64,000 nucleotides of DNA, taken from NCBI RefSeq assembly GCF_030406725.1, contig NZ_CP129107.1:1592501-1656500 (forward strand), read 5' to 3'. The notes beneath the pieces are model-generated. The model was not told the origin of the DNA. It did not search any database and saw only the letters and a list, made by a program, of their open reading frames with translations. The DNA comes from Alteriqipengyuania flavescens (lineage in GTDB: Bacteria > Pseudomonadota > Alphaproteobacteria > Sphingomonadales > Sphingomonadaceae). A program made the position numbers and the translations under genes. The stretch's first letter is position 1; the number at the start of each line of letters is the position of its first letter. This document shows, piece after piece, positions 43,157 to 50,205 of the stretch.

Positions 43157-44857
43157 ATGCTCCAGGGCAGCTTCCTGAAGTTCCTCTGGTATGTCTGGCT
43201 CCACGTCCTCTCCCTCCCGGAGCCGACGAGGGTCCAGTATGACATCGCCCGGTATCTGGTCGGCGGCCCCGCCCGCCGGTTCATCCAGGCGTTCCGCGGG
43301 GTCGGCAAGACCTTCATTACGGCCGCCTACGTTGTCTGGCGCCTCTGGAAGAACCCCGACCTGAAGGTGGCAATCGTCTCCGCCAACGAGACCCTCGCCT
43401 CCGAGATCGCCGGGTTCATCAAGCAGATCATCGACAGCGCCGCCGGCGACGACCTCTGGCCCGAGCTACGCGCCCGGCCGGGGCAGCGGCAGTCCACCCT
43501 GTCCTTCGACGTGGGCGCGGCGAAGCCCGACAAGTCCCCGTCGGTCAAGGCTATGTCGATCGTGGGCCAGCTCACCGGCTCTCGCGCCGACCTGACGATC
43601 TCCGACGACGTCGAGGTCCCGAAGAACTCCGAGACGGAGACCATGCGGGAGAAGCTGGCCGAGAAGACCAAGGAATACGCGGCTATCACCAAGCCGGGCG
43701 GCGAGATCGTCTACCTCGGCACCCCGCAGTCCGAGCAGTCGATCTACCGGGGCCTTCCGGAGCGCGGCTATGAGGTCCGCATATGGCCTGCACGGTATCC
43801 GCTGAAGGCCAAGATGGCGAACTATGCTGGTGCAATCGCACCCATGCTGCTCGCCGATATGGAGGCCGACGAGACCCTCCAGAACCCCAGCGGTTCAACC
43901 CTCGGGGGCGCCCCAACCGACCCGGCACGTTTCGACGATCTCGACCTGATAGAGCGCGAGGCCGACTACAAGGGTGCAGGCTTCCTGCTCCAGTTCCAGC
44001 TCGACACGACCCTGTCGGACGCCGAGCGATACCCGCTGAAGACGCGGGACCTGATGGTCCTGGAGCTCGACCGAAAGGTTGCTCCGGCCCGCCTCGTGTG
44101 GGGCAGCGGTCCCGACCAGGTCATCAAGGACGTGGAGAATGTGGGCTTCGACGGCGACCGCCTGTTCCGCCCCATGCACATCGGCGGGGAGTTCCTGCCC
44201 TACCAAGCGTCCGCCATGCACATCGACCCCTCCGGGCGCGGCCGAGACCGCACCACCTACGCCGTCACCAAGTTCCTCGCCGGGTATGTCTTCCTGACGG
44301 CCTGGGGAGGCTTCAAGGACGGTTACGGGGACGACACGCTGGCCGCCCTGGCGCAGATTAGCGCGGACCATAAGGTCGACGTCATCGTGCCCGAGGACAA
44401 CTTCGGGGACGGGATGTTCGGCAAGCTGCTGGAGACCCACGTCAACCGCATCCGACCTGCCGGCATCCAAGGGATGCGGGCGCATGGGATGAAGGAGGAG
44501 CGGATCATCCGTTCCCTCGAACCCCTAATGCGCCAGCACCGCCTTGTGGTCGACCTGGAGGTCCTGCGGGAAGACCTGCGAACACAGGAGACCACCCACC
44601 GGGGCCTGTTCCAGCTCACGCATATGCAGGCAGTCCGCGGCGCGCTGAAGCATGACGACAAGGTCGACGTGTTGGCGATGGCCGCTGCTCACTGGTCGGA
44701 CTATCTGAACGCCGACGCCATCAAGGCTGAAGGCGACCGGAAGGCCAAGGCAGAGGCCGAGTGGGAGCGGAGGTTCTTCGCTTCGCAGGTCATGGGTTCG
44801 ATCGGCAAGCCTGCCCGTGGTGTCCGAGGACGCCGAGGGATGGGCCGTAGGAGGTGA
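43157..44857 (+). CDS. Large terminase subunit (T7 gp19-like)
   Basis: 566 residues. ATPase: IQAFRGVGKTFIT (Walker A, about residue 45), RADLTISDDVE (Walker B, about 145), VYLGTPQSEQS. Nuclease: MHIDPSGRGRDRTTYAVTKF, PEDNFGDGMFGKLLE and KHDDKVDVLAMAA with the acidic metal ligands. It translocates DNA into proheads and cuts concatemers. ATG 43157 lacks a good ribosome site and the frame is open further upstream, so a start some residues earlier is possible. Confidence 0.93.
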   Translation: MLQGSFLKFLWYVWLHVLSLPEPTRVQYDIARYLVGGPARRFIQAFRGVGKTFITAAYVVWRLWKNPDLKVAIVSANETLASEIAGFIKQIIDSAAGDDLWPELRARPGQRQSTLSFDVGAAKPDKSPSVKAMSIVGQLTGSRADLTISDDVEVPKNSETETMREKLAEKTKEYAAITKPGGEIVYLGTPQSEQSIYRGLPERGYEVRIWPARYPLKAKMANYAGAIAPMLLADMEADETLQNPSGSTLGGAPTDPARFDDLDLIEREADYKGAGFLLQFQLDTTLSDAERYPLKTRDLMVLELDRKVAPARLVWGSGPDQVIKDVENVGFDGDRLFRPMHIGGEFLPYQASAMHIDPSGRGRDRTTYAVTKFLAGYVFLTAWGGFKDGYGDDTLAALAQISADHKVDVIVPEDNFGDGMFGKLLETHVNRIRPAGIQGMRAHGMKEERIIRSLEPLMRQHRLVVDLEVLREDLRTQETTHRGLFQLTHMQAVRGALKHDDKVDVLAMAAAHWSDYLNADAIKAEGDRKAKAEAEWERRFFASQVMGSIGKPARGVRGRRGMGRRR

Positions 44858-44917
44858 TGAAGGGAGGAGGGAAGGGGGATCACCCCACCTTCCTCCCTAC
44901 AAAAAACAGCAGGGCCT

Positions 44918-44957
44918 CCTTTGGACCTCCTAAGGACGACCTAAGGTATACCTAAGG
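44918..44957. repeat. Four CCTAAGG-type boxes on an 11-bp period
   Basis: CCTTTGG at 44918, CCTAAGG at 44929, 44940 and 44951. The spacing puts them on one helical face. T7 carries arrays of CCTAAAG beside its terminal repeats. Confidence 0.7.
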
Positions 44958-44978
44958 AACTTCCTACAATATATCCTG

Positions 44979-45001
44979 CCCTCCAAGGGTGGGTGGAAAT
45001 T
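44979..45001 (-). promoter_or_regulatory. Phage RNAP promoter P5, leftward
   Basis: On the minus strand AATTTCCACCCACCCTT then GGAGGG, 21 of 23 positions identical to P4. +1 would be the complement of C44984, reading toward and antisense to the large terminase and then sense for the leftward lipoprotein. Confidence 0.6.
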
Positions 45002-45324
45002 GAAACCGCAGGAGTTCCGCGGGGTTGTGGGGCCGATTGGTTTCGGTGCAAAATTACGAAGCGGGATACGCCCCCCGCAGCAGCCGCCGGTTCCCCCCCG
45101 TGGGGGGTGGGTCGGGGGTCGGCCAGTGCCGCGCCCGCGCGCCGCGGTCCTCTATACTGCCGGCCGCACCCTGGGCGGCGCGATATGGCGCACCTATGGC
45201 GCACCCCTTAGCGTATCCGGGGTTTCGATGGTCTATCTAGGGGGAAGGCAGGGGATCGAGGGGCGGGATCGGGCCTGAGATGGTCGATCTGTGCGCCCTT
45301 CCGTGCGCTTTGCCCTGCTTTTTT

Positions 45325-45490
45325 GGTCCAGCCCGCAACGCGCCCGAGGTCCACCCTCGATCCACCCGAGGTCCGCCCTAGGTCCGCCCTAAAGTCCGCC
45401 CGCCGGCCTCCCGCTGGTCCGCCCCAAGGTCCACCCTCGATCCACCCCAAGGTCCACCCTGAGCCCGCCCAAGGCCTGCCGCCTATCTAT
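45325..45490. repeat. Degenerate GGTCCRCCC array, about 12 units of 11-13 bp
   Basis: Units such as GGTCCACCCTCGA, GGTCCGCCCTA, GGTCCGCCCTAAA and GGTCCACCCTGA follow one another with strand-asymmetric (C-rich) composition. No coding potential. Probably a protein-binding array at the packaging junction. Confidence 0.65.
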
Positions 45491-46075
45491 GCCCTCAGCC
45501 GCCCGCAAACCGCCCTAGGATTGCATCGGGAGCCATCCGGCCCCGGTAGGTGCCAAGGGCGTCTCCCGGCCATCCTGGGCCATCCTAGGGCCTCCCATCC
45601 GTCCTGTGGAAGTTTCGGGGCGGATCGAGCCGAGCTGGCACCTGTCCAGCCCGCCGATCTCCAGAAAGTTTCCCAATGTTTTCAATCGAAAGTGAAAAAA
45701 GTTTCCGTTAAGCGCACTTTCCTGCTTGCACTATCCGGCTTGTGGAAGCATATGGGGTTCAACAGCGGCGGCAACGTCACTGTGAATAGCCACCCTAGGC
45801 GGCCCGCGAGGATCAAGCGGGATTGCTGAGGGGCCGGGGAGAACCCGGCCAGGTTGTCCTCCCGACCGCATAGCGGGGAGGGGCCTAGGGATGGTCCAAA
45901 GCCGGTGCGCCGGTCGGCCCGATAGCAAGGGCCGGTTGTTTGCGGGGGCGGGTTCCGGCCCGTCCCGCAAGCGAAGCTATGAGCGATCCTGCATATTGCA
46001 GGGATGCCCGGTGAGGGCCGTGACTGTGACCCGCGGCCTTCACCCGGCGATCCTGCCAGAATTAGGAGATTGATT

Positions 46076-46306
46076 ATGACCCGCCATGACGAAACCGCCG
46101 GCGCCTACGCCCTTATAACGTGGGGCGGTGGGGCTGCGGTTGAGCTTCGGTTCAACGGGACCGAAACCCTGAGCGTATTTGTGCAGGGGGACGAAGCTAC
46201 GGCGTTGGTAGACGCCATCGAAGCTGCGCCAACGGATGATCTAGAGCTGTCAATGGCGTGGGTTTTTGCGGATTACCGCGAAGTTGCCACAACCGTTGCC
46301 GCCTAA
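46076..46306 (+). CDS. Early phage protein 1, 76 aa
   Basis: First gene after the packaging junction; AGGAG before the ATG. A small alpha/beta-looking protein (AYALITWGGGAAVELRFNG, VQGDEATALVDAIEAAP). No recognised family. Followed by the first early-region copy of the 18-bp element. Confidence 0.6.
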   Translation: MTRHDETAGAYALITWGGGAAVELRFNGTETLSVFVQGDEATALVDAIEAAPTDDLELSMAWVFADYREVATTVAA

Positions 46307-46308
46307 CA

Positions 46309-46326
46309 CTTCCACAAAACAGAACA
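46309..46326 (+). repeat. Copy of the phage CTTCCACAARACRGAACA element
   Basis: CTTCCACAAAACAGAACA right after a stop codon and merging into the AGGAG of the next gene. Confidence 0.7.
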
Positions 46327-46337
46327 GGAGAAACCCT

Positions 46338-46595
46338 ATGACCAATTTTGAAGAAACCGGCCGGCGTATGCGGATTGAAACCTGTACCGGCAAAACTTGG
46401 ATCGAAGCATACGAACAGCAGGTGGAAAGCACGGACGCCCCGCACCTGAAAGTCGGCGACGTGACGTGGTCCTACGCAGGCAACGATTGTGGCGGCGGCC
46501 TGCCGATTAACGAAGGCGCGGACAAGGCAGAGGCCTTCCTTCGCCGTTACATTGGGCGGGAGCGGGTGCGCTTTTCCCGTGTCGGCTTCGCCTAA
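46338..46595 (+). CDS. Early phage protein 2, 85 aa
   Basis: Ribosome site AGGAG inside the repeated leader. Sequence MTNFEETGRRMRIET ... GADKAEAFLRRYIGRERVRF; mixed charge, single compact domain expected. Not recognised. T7-like phages use such small early proteins to disable host systems. Confidence 0.55.
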   Translation: MTNFEETGRRMRIETCTGKTWIEAYEQQVESTDAPHLKVGDVTWSYAGNDCGGGLPINEGADKAEAFLRRYIGRERVRFSRVGFA

Positions 46596-46597
46596 AA

Positions 46598-46615
46598 CTT
46601 CCACAAAACAGAAAG
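46598..46615 (+). repeat. Copy of the phage CTTCCACAARACRGAACA element
   Basis: CTTCCACAAAACAGAAAG, one of five leaders in the early region. Confidence 0.65.
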
Positions 46616-46627
46616 AGGAGATACCAA

Positions 46628-46873
46628 ATGTCCATCTATTCCACCCACAAATATGTTGGCTATGCCTTCCCGACCTCCGAACGCGCCAACGAACTCGGCG
46701 CAGGCAAGGCCGGCTGCTGGTTCATCGGCTACGCGCCGGGCAAGTTCGAGCCGGTCCAGCAGGTGACGCCTATCGCCTATGCGACTGCCGAGGATGCCAT
46801 GCAGGCGGCGGAGCCTATCAAGATGCCTTGGCAGCAGTGGGGCAAGCCTGCCGACAGCGCCGCTGCCGCCTAA
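46628..46873 (+). CDS. Early phage protein 3, 81 aa
   Basis: GAGGAG before the ATG. Sequence THKYVGYAFPTSERANELGA and GCWFIGYAPGKFEPVQ, aromatic-rich, small beta protein. No family recognised. Confidence 0.55.
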   Translation: MSIYSTHKYVGYAFPTSERANELGAGKAGCWFIGYAPGKFEPVQQVTPIAYATAEDAMQAAEPIKMPWQQWGKPADSAAAA

Positions 46874-46875
46874 CA

Positions 46876-46893
46876 CTTCCACAAAACAGAACA
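46876..46893 (+). repeat. Copy of the phage CTTCCACAARACRGAACA element
   Basis: CTTCCACAAAACAGAACA between a stop codon and the next AGGAG site. Confidence 0.7.
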
Positions 46894-46904
46894 GGAGAAA
46901 CCCC

Positions 46905-47351
46905 ATGACCCTCAATACCCTCAACGCCTCCCGGAAGGCCGACCGTGAAAAGCTCTTTGCTGCCCTGTCCGCCGTGGCGGAACAGCACGGCGCGACGGTC
47001 GACCGCCACGACAGCCCGCGGATCGGCGGACACGGCGCGTCGATCACCTTTATCGCCCGCTGCAACGGGGTCGGGGCGATGGTTTATCTCAACCGCCTTT
47101 TCGGAGGCGGCCTGTCACTGATCTCATGGTTTAACGACCACAGCGGCGACCGCAGCCTGCCCACAAAGCACTTTGCAGGCGGCTTCCGCGTCGCCGCCGA
47201 TGCCGGGAGCTCCGACCCGCGGCCCCACCATAAGGCGACCACGTCGGGGCAGGATTGGGACCACGTCGCCGCCTGTCTGGATGAAGGACTGGCGCTGGCA
47301 GCGGCGCGGGAGGCGTTCGTCGAGGACTGCGAAGCGCGGGCCTATGACTGA
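46905..47351 (+). CDS. Early phage protein 4, 148 aa
   Basis: Ribosome site in the repeated leader. N-terminal helix (ADREKLFAALSAVAEQHGAT), central beta part (GASITFIARCNGVGAMVYLN), C-terminal acidic helix. Unrecognised. A 21-residue ORF (47344-47409) overlaps its end but has no independent support. Confidence 0.6.
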   Translation: MTLNTLNASRKADREKLFAALSAVAEQHGATVDRHDSPRIGGHGASITFIARCNGVGAMVYLNRLFGGGLSLISWFNDHSGDRSLPTKHFAGGFRVAADAGSSDPRPHHKATTSGQDWDHVAACLDEGLALAAAREAFVEDCEARAYD

Positions 47352-47440
47352 CAACACAACGGCGAAACCCGCTCCGGCGGGTCGCGCAGGGATGGCCGCC
47401 TGCGCCTGACGAGCTGGCCGAGAATTACAGGAGAACCCTC

Positions 47441-47818
47441 ATGGGACAGACGAATGCAGCAATCGACAACGCTAAAGGCTGGCTGGAGACCATCCGCGCG
47501 ATGGTGAAGGCATACGAAGCCGACGAGCAATACGAAGGGCAGGACGCGATCGACGCGATGCTGGAAGCCCCGCTGAGCGTCCAGGTGCGCAGCGATTGGG
47601 CGGACGCCGGCAAGGAATTGAAGGCCGAGGAATACCTGATCCTGCTGACGACCGGCGGGCCTGCCCTCAGGATCACCGGCGATCTGTCGGGCGGTTACGC
47701 CTCGACTGCCGCGCTGGAATGGCAGGACTGGGGAACGCCTTGGACCGACCTGCACACCGACACGGCCGACACGGACGCGCTGATGACCTTCGCCGGCGCC
47801 TTCTATTTCGGCGAGTAA
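47441..47818 (+). CDS. Early phage protein 5, 125 aa
   Basis: AGGAG before the ATG. Pattern AIDAMLEAPLSVQVRSDW, AEEYLILLTTGGPALRITGD, LEWQDWGTPWTDL and YFGE end; similar small proteins are frequent in phages and plasmids, function unknown to me. Confidence 0.65.
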   Translation: MGQTNAAIDNAKGWLETIRAMVKAYEADEQYEGQDAIDAMLEAPLSVQVRSDWADAGKELKAEEYLILLTTGGPALRITGDLSGGYASTAALEWQDWGTPWTDLHTDTADTDALMTFAGAFYFGE

Positions 47819-47836
47819 TTTCCACAAGACAGAACA
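47819..47836 (+). repeat. Copy of the phage CTTCCACAARACRGAACA element
   Basis: TTTCCACAAGACAGAACA following the stop of the 125-aa gene. Confidence 0.65.
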
Positions 47837-47847
47837 GGAGAATTTCA

Positions 47848-48411
47848 ATGACCACCAAATACGAGCTCACTGACGACACCATTAAGGTGACTGGTCGCAC
47901 CCTGCACCGTATCCGCGCCGTAACCGCGATTGCGGGACTTGGGATCGCCGCCGGCACCCTCGGCGGGTATGTCGAGGCCGAAGCTAACCTTTCTCAATAC
48001 GGCGATGCGTGGGTCTACGACGATGCGCGGGTCTACGGCACTGCGCGGGTCTCCGGCAATGCGCGGGTCTACGGCACTGCGCGGGTCTCCGGCAATGCGC
48101 AGGTCTCCGGCGATGCGTGGGTCTACGACGATGCGCGGGTCTACGACGATGCGCAGGTCTCCGGCGATGCGTGGGTCTCCGGCTTAGCGTCCCGCTCTCC
48201 CCTAGTGATCTCCGGCCTTGCTTACACAGTCACCCTCGACGACACGCACATGACCGCCGGTTGCCAGTCGCACCCCCTGCGGGAGTGGCTGGACGCCGAT
48301 GAAGCGAAGCTGCGCCTGATGGACGGCAAGGCCGCCGTGGATTTTCGCCGCGAGTTCGGCGGGATCATTCAACAGCTCGCCGTGGCCGACGGCAGGCTCT
48401 CTGCCGACTGA
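47848..48411 (+). CDS. Hexapeptide-repeat (left-handed beta-helix) early protein, 187 aa
   Basis: Residues ~50-112 consist of about ten hexads of the type GDAWVY / GNARVS / YDDARV, predicted to stack as a left-handed beta-helix. Flanking N-terminal domain TKYELTDDTIKVTGRTLHRI and a C-terminal part with CQSHPLREW. Phage proteins of this build are common; none has a role I can assert. DNA of the hexads is near-identical in 18-bp units (about 48003-48186), so copy number may vary. Confidence 0.7.
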   Translation: MTTKYELTDDTIKVTGRTLHRIRAVTAIAGLGIAAGTLGGYVEAEANLSQYGDAWVYDDARVYGTARVSGNARVYGTARVSGNAQVSGDAWVYDDARVYDDAQVSGDAWVSGLASRSPLVISGLAYTVTLDDTHMTAGCQSHPLREWLDADEAKLRLMDGKAAVDFRREFGGIIQQLAVADGRLSAD

Positions 48412-48417
48412 CCGGCA

Positions 48418-48435
48418 CTTCCACAAAACAGAACA
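48418..48435 (+). repeat. Copy of the phage CTTCCACAARACRGAACA element
   Basis: CTTCCACAAAACAGAACA before the 107-aa gene. Confidence 0.7.
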
Positions 48436-48446
48436 GGAGAACCCAC

Positions 48447-48770
48447 ATGAATACCCGCATTGAACGCCTCGCCGATCAGGTGATGGCATCCGACAACCCC
48501 GGCGTGACCGCCTTCCACCATCGCGCCGCGCAACACGCAGGGGCCGCCGCGCCCTCGCTCTATACGCAGCGGTTCAACCGGGACGCCGAGGCGCGGGCCA
48601 TGCTGTCCGCCGTGTCGGTCCACGCGAGCGTCGAAGGCCTTTCCCTGTCCGCCGCGGATCGACTGAAGGTCGCCGCGCGGATCGCCGAGAGGGCCGAGGC
48701 AGCGCAGCAGCTCGTGACCCTCCAGAAGCGCGCCGGCGAAATGCGCAGCGCGGCAGGAGGTGTGTCGTGA
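48447..48770 (+). CDS. Early phage protein 7, 107 aa
   Basis: Almost entirely helical, Ala-rich (ARAMLSAVSVHASVEGLSLS, RIAERAEAAQQLVTLQKRAG). Ribosome site in the repeated leader; end overlaps the next GTG. Unrecognised. Confidence 0.55.
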   Translation: MNTRIERLADQVMASDNPGVTAFHHRAAQHAGAAAPSLYTQRFNRDAEARAMLSAVSVHASVEGLSLSAADRLKVAARIAERAEAAQQLVTLQKRAGEMRSAAGGVS

Positions 48771-49153
48771 GCGGCGCAAAGCGCGGGACCGTCGCAATTA
48801 CGATCCACCCCTACATGAGGACCGGCGGGGACCCCGTGACGGTCGAAGTGCCCTGCACCGTCGTGGGGGATATGGCAGTCCACCGCCGGCATACCGTCTG
48901 GAAGGGCGAGGTATCGGTCGGCAAGGGCTGGACGATCACGCACGTCGCCACCGGGCTACCCGCCGGGCGCGCTATGGGGCCGCTGGATCGCCGCGATGCG
49001 TTGAAGCGGGATTGCGTGAAGTGGGCGCAGGAATGGCAGGACGCCTGCCCGGACTTCTTCGCCGCATTGCGGAAAGGCGATGAGGCCCGCGCCAAGGAGC
49101 TGGCCCCGGAAGCCATGCGCGAAGCGATCGAGCTGGCGGGAGGTGCGGCATGA
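48767..49153 (+). CDS. Early phage protein 8, 128 aa
   Basis: GTG start overlapping the previous stop. N-terminal beta part (GTVAITIHPYMRTGGD, VTVEVPCTVVGDMAVHRRH), C-terminal helices (RDCVKWAQEWQDACPDFFAA). No recognised domain. Coupled downstream to a 70-aa gene. Confidence 0.55.
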   Translation: MSGAKRGTVAITIHPYMRTGGDPVTVEVPCTVVGDMAVHRRHTVWKGEVSVGKGWTITHVATGLPAGRAMGPLDRRDALKRDCVKWAQEWQDACPDFFAALRKGDEARAKELAPEAMREAIELAGGAA

Positions 49154-49362
49154 CCGACCTGCACTGGACCCGCTGTCCGTCCGGGGGCTGGTGGCTTTTC
49201 GACAAGCCCGCCGGCACCCCGCGGACGCCTATCGGATCGGCCAGCCGGCGGGGTCGGACCTTCCGTGCGCTCTGCCATCGCACCGGAGGGGCTGTCGAAA
49301 GCGGCTCTATGGCCGGTGCCAAACGCGCCGCCGAGCGCCTAGCGCGGGAAGCATCGGCATGA
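49150..49362 (+). CDS. Small basic early protein, 70 aa
   Basis: Sequence LHWTRCPSGGWWLFDKPAG followed by an Arg/Ala-rich helix. ATG overlaps the upstream stop; stop overlaps the downstream start. Unknown. Confidence 0.5.
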   Translation: MTDLHWTRCPSGGWWLFDKPAGTPRTPIGSASRRGRTFRALCHRTGGAVESGSMAGAKRAAERLAREASA

Positions 49363-49553
49363 CCCGCGCCGCCCTCAGCATCGCCGCCGGGCTTGCTGCC
49401 TGGCACCTAGTCCACCCATTGTCGCAGGCGGGACACGCCCACGCCGCCGGGCTCGCCTTCGTCGGCGCCGCGGTGGCGATCCTCGGCGGCCTGATGCTGG
49501 CCGTTTCGACGGTCGAGGGGCGTCTGGAGGAGGCCGATGTCATTAACAAATAA
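49359..49553 (+). CDS. Small membrane protein, 64 aa
   Basis: Two hydrophobic segments (AALSIAAGLAAWHLVHPL and AAGLAFVGAAVAILGGLMLA) with a short charged tail. Last of the tightly packed early genes before an AT-rich regulatory-looking stretch. Confidence 0.5.
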   Translation: MTRAALSIAAGLAAWHLVHPLSQAGHAHAAGLAFVGAAVAILGGLMLAVSTVEGRLEEADVINK

Positions 49554-49722
49554 TATACTTCACTTAGCCGAAAGGTTCCGTTACGCAGACTTTTCGGAAG
49601 GGGTCAAAGATATGGCTTGCAATGTAGGATTTGTTCCTGCCTTGTTCTCCAATCGAACTTATGGAATGGGAACGAATTATCATGGGTCACACCGAAAAAA
49701 ACTTTGGGAAACCTTCACATGA
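49537..49722 (+). CDS. Doubtful ORF across an AT-rich regulatory stretch
   Basis: 61 codons open, but composition and codon use differ sharply from neighbours, and the product (MSLTNNILHLAERFRYADFS...) resembles nothing known. The region more likely serves as the promoter/operator zone of the regulator-integrase pair, since a LexA box lies inside it. Its stop overlaps ATG 49719, which leaves some chance that it is translated. Confidence 0.25.
   Translation: MSLTNNILHLAERFRYADFSEGVKDMACNVGFVPALFSNRTYGMGTNYHGSHRKKLWETFT
49633..49647 (+). promoter_or_regulatory. LexA (SOS) box
   Basis: GTTCCTGCCTTGTTC fits the alphaproteobacterial LexA consensus GTTC-N7-GTTC exactly. It stands about 70-140 bp before the winged-helix regulator and the integrase, a place suited to SOS control of induction. 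Core promoter elements are not clear. Confidence 0.6.
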
Positions 49723-50204
49723 CAAACCAACAGAGTATATCGAGCCGGAGGGCGGGAGTGCCGCCGAAGGCGCGGGGAATACACATGAACCAACGGGCGG
49801 CAGACGCGGCGAACGACCGGCTCTATCGGCACGTCGGCGACTTAACCGACTTGTCCACGGCATTGATAGTGCTGGCAGAGTTGACACCCGAACGCATCAC
49901 CGTGGCGCAGACCGCGTTCTTCCTGAGCGCCGCGATTGCCGACATTGCGGGTCGTCCAGCTACCTTCACTGAACTGAAGGAAGCCATCGGCCCGGCCATC
50001 GGTCGGAGCCTGCATTCCACCTATCAGGCGTTCCTCGACCGCGAGAACGTCCGCTACAGCCGGGGTGAGCATCAGAAGGGGCTCGCCTGGCTGACCCGCG
50101 AAACGAACCCCGCCGACCAGCGGCAGAAGTTCCTGCGCCTCACCCCGCAGGGACGGGAGATCGTTGCCGAGGTCGCTATGGCCCTGACGGGCACGGAGAG
50201 TTGA
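49719..50204 (+). CDS. MarR-like winged-helix DNA-binding protein (candidate lysogeny regulator)
   Basis: 161 residues from ATG 49719 (alternative ATG 49785). Helices LSTALIVLAELTPERITVAQ and TFTELKEAIGPAIGRSLHST, then KFLRLTPQGREIVAEVAMAL, the beta-wing/helix ending typical of MarR-type winged helices. It lies directly downstream of the LexA box and immediately upstream of the integrase (ATG at 50206). No CI-like repressor exists elsewhere in the prophage, so this is the best candidate for a repressor or excision regulator. Role inferred from position. Confidence 0.6.
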   Translation: MTNQQSISSRRAGVPPKARGIHMNQRAADAANDRLYRHVGDLTDLSTALIVLAELTPERITVAQTAFFLSAAIADIAGRPATFTELKEAIGPAIGRSLHSTYQAFLDRENVRYSRGEHQKGLAWLTRETNPADQRQKFLRLTPQGREIVAEVAMALTGTES

Positions 50205-50205
50205 C

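Larger units (their letters stand above)
44858..46075. other. 1.2-kb non-coding packaging-junction region (candidate terminal repeat)
   Basis: No credible gene between large terminase and the first early gene. It holds an imperfect hairpin (44861-44898), four CCTNNGG boxes at 11-bp spacing (44918-44957), leftward promoter P5, a C7/G6 hairpin near 45090, a repeated GGTCCRCCC array (45325-45490), and an AT-rich patch (45660-45760). In T7-like phages the linear genome ends, with direct terminal repeats and short-repeat arrays, lie between gene 19 and the early genes, exactly this place. Confidence 0.65.

Noticed and set aside
44861-44904. Intrinsic terminator after the large terminase
   Set aside because: The hairpin is imperfect and followed by A6, not T6, on the transcribed sense; no standard terminator.
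45000-45829. Several ORFs of 70-170 codons between terminase and early genes
   Set aside because: They run through the repeat arrays, are Pro/Arg-rich and lack ribosome sites; the region is better explained as packaging junction.
46071-46093. Further promoter copy (GATTATGACCCGCCATGACG)
   Set aside because: Upstream half resembles P1 but the GGG start is missing and it coincides with a start codon and its first codons; probably chance.
47344-47409. 21-codon ORF overlapping the 148-aa early gene
   Set aside because: Too short, no own ribosome site, composition not protein-like.
48003-48186. Short tandem repeats that might be a CRISPR array
   Set aside because: Units are 18 bp without spacers, in frame, and code hexapeptide repeats.
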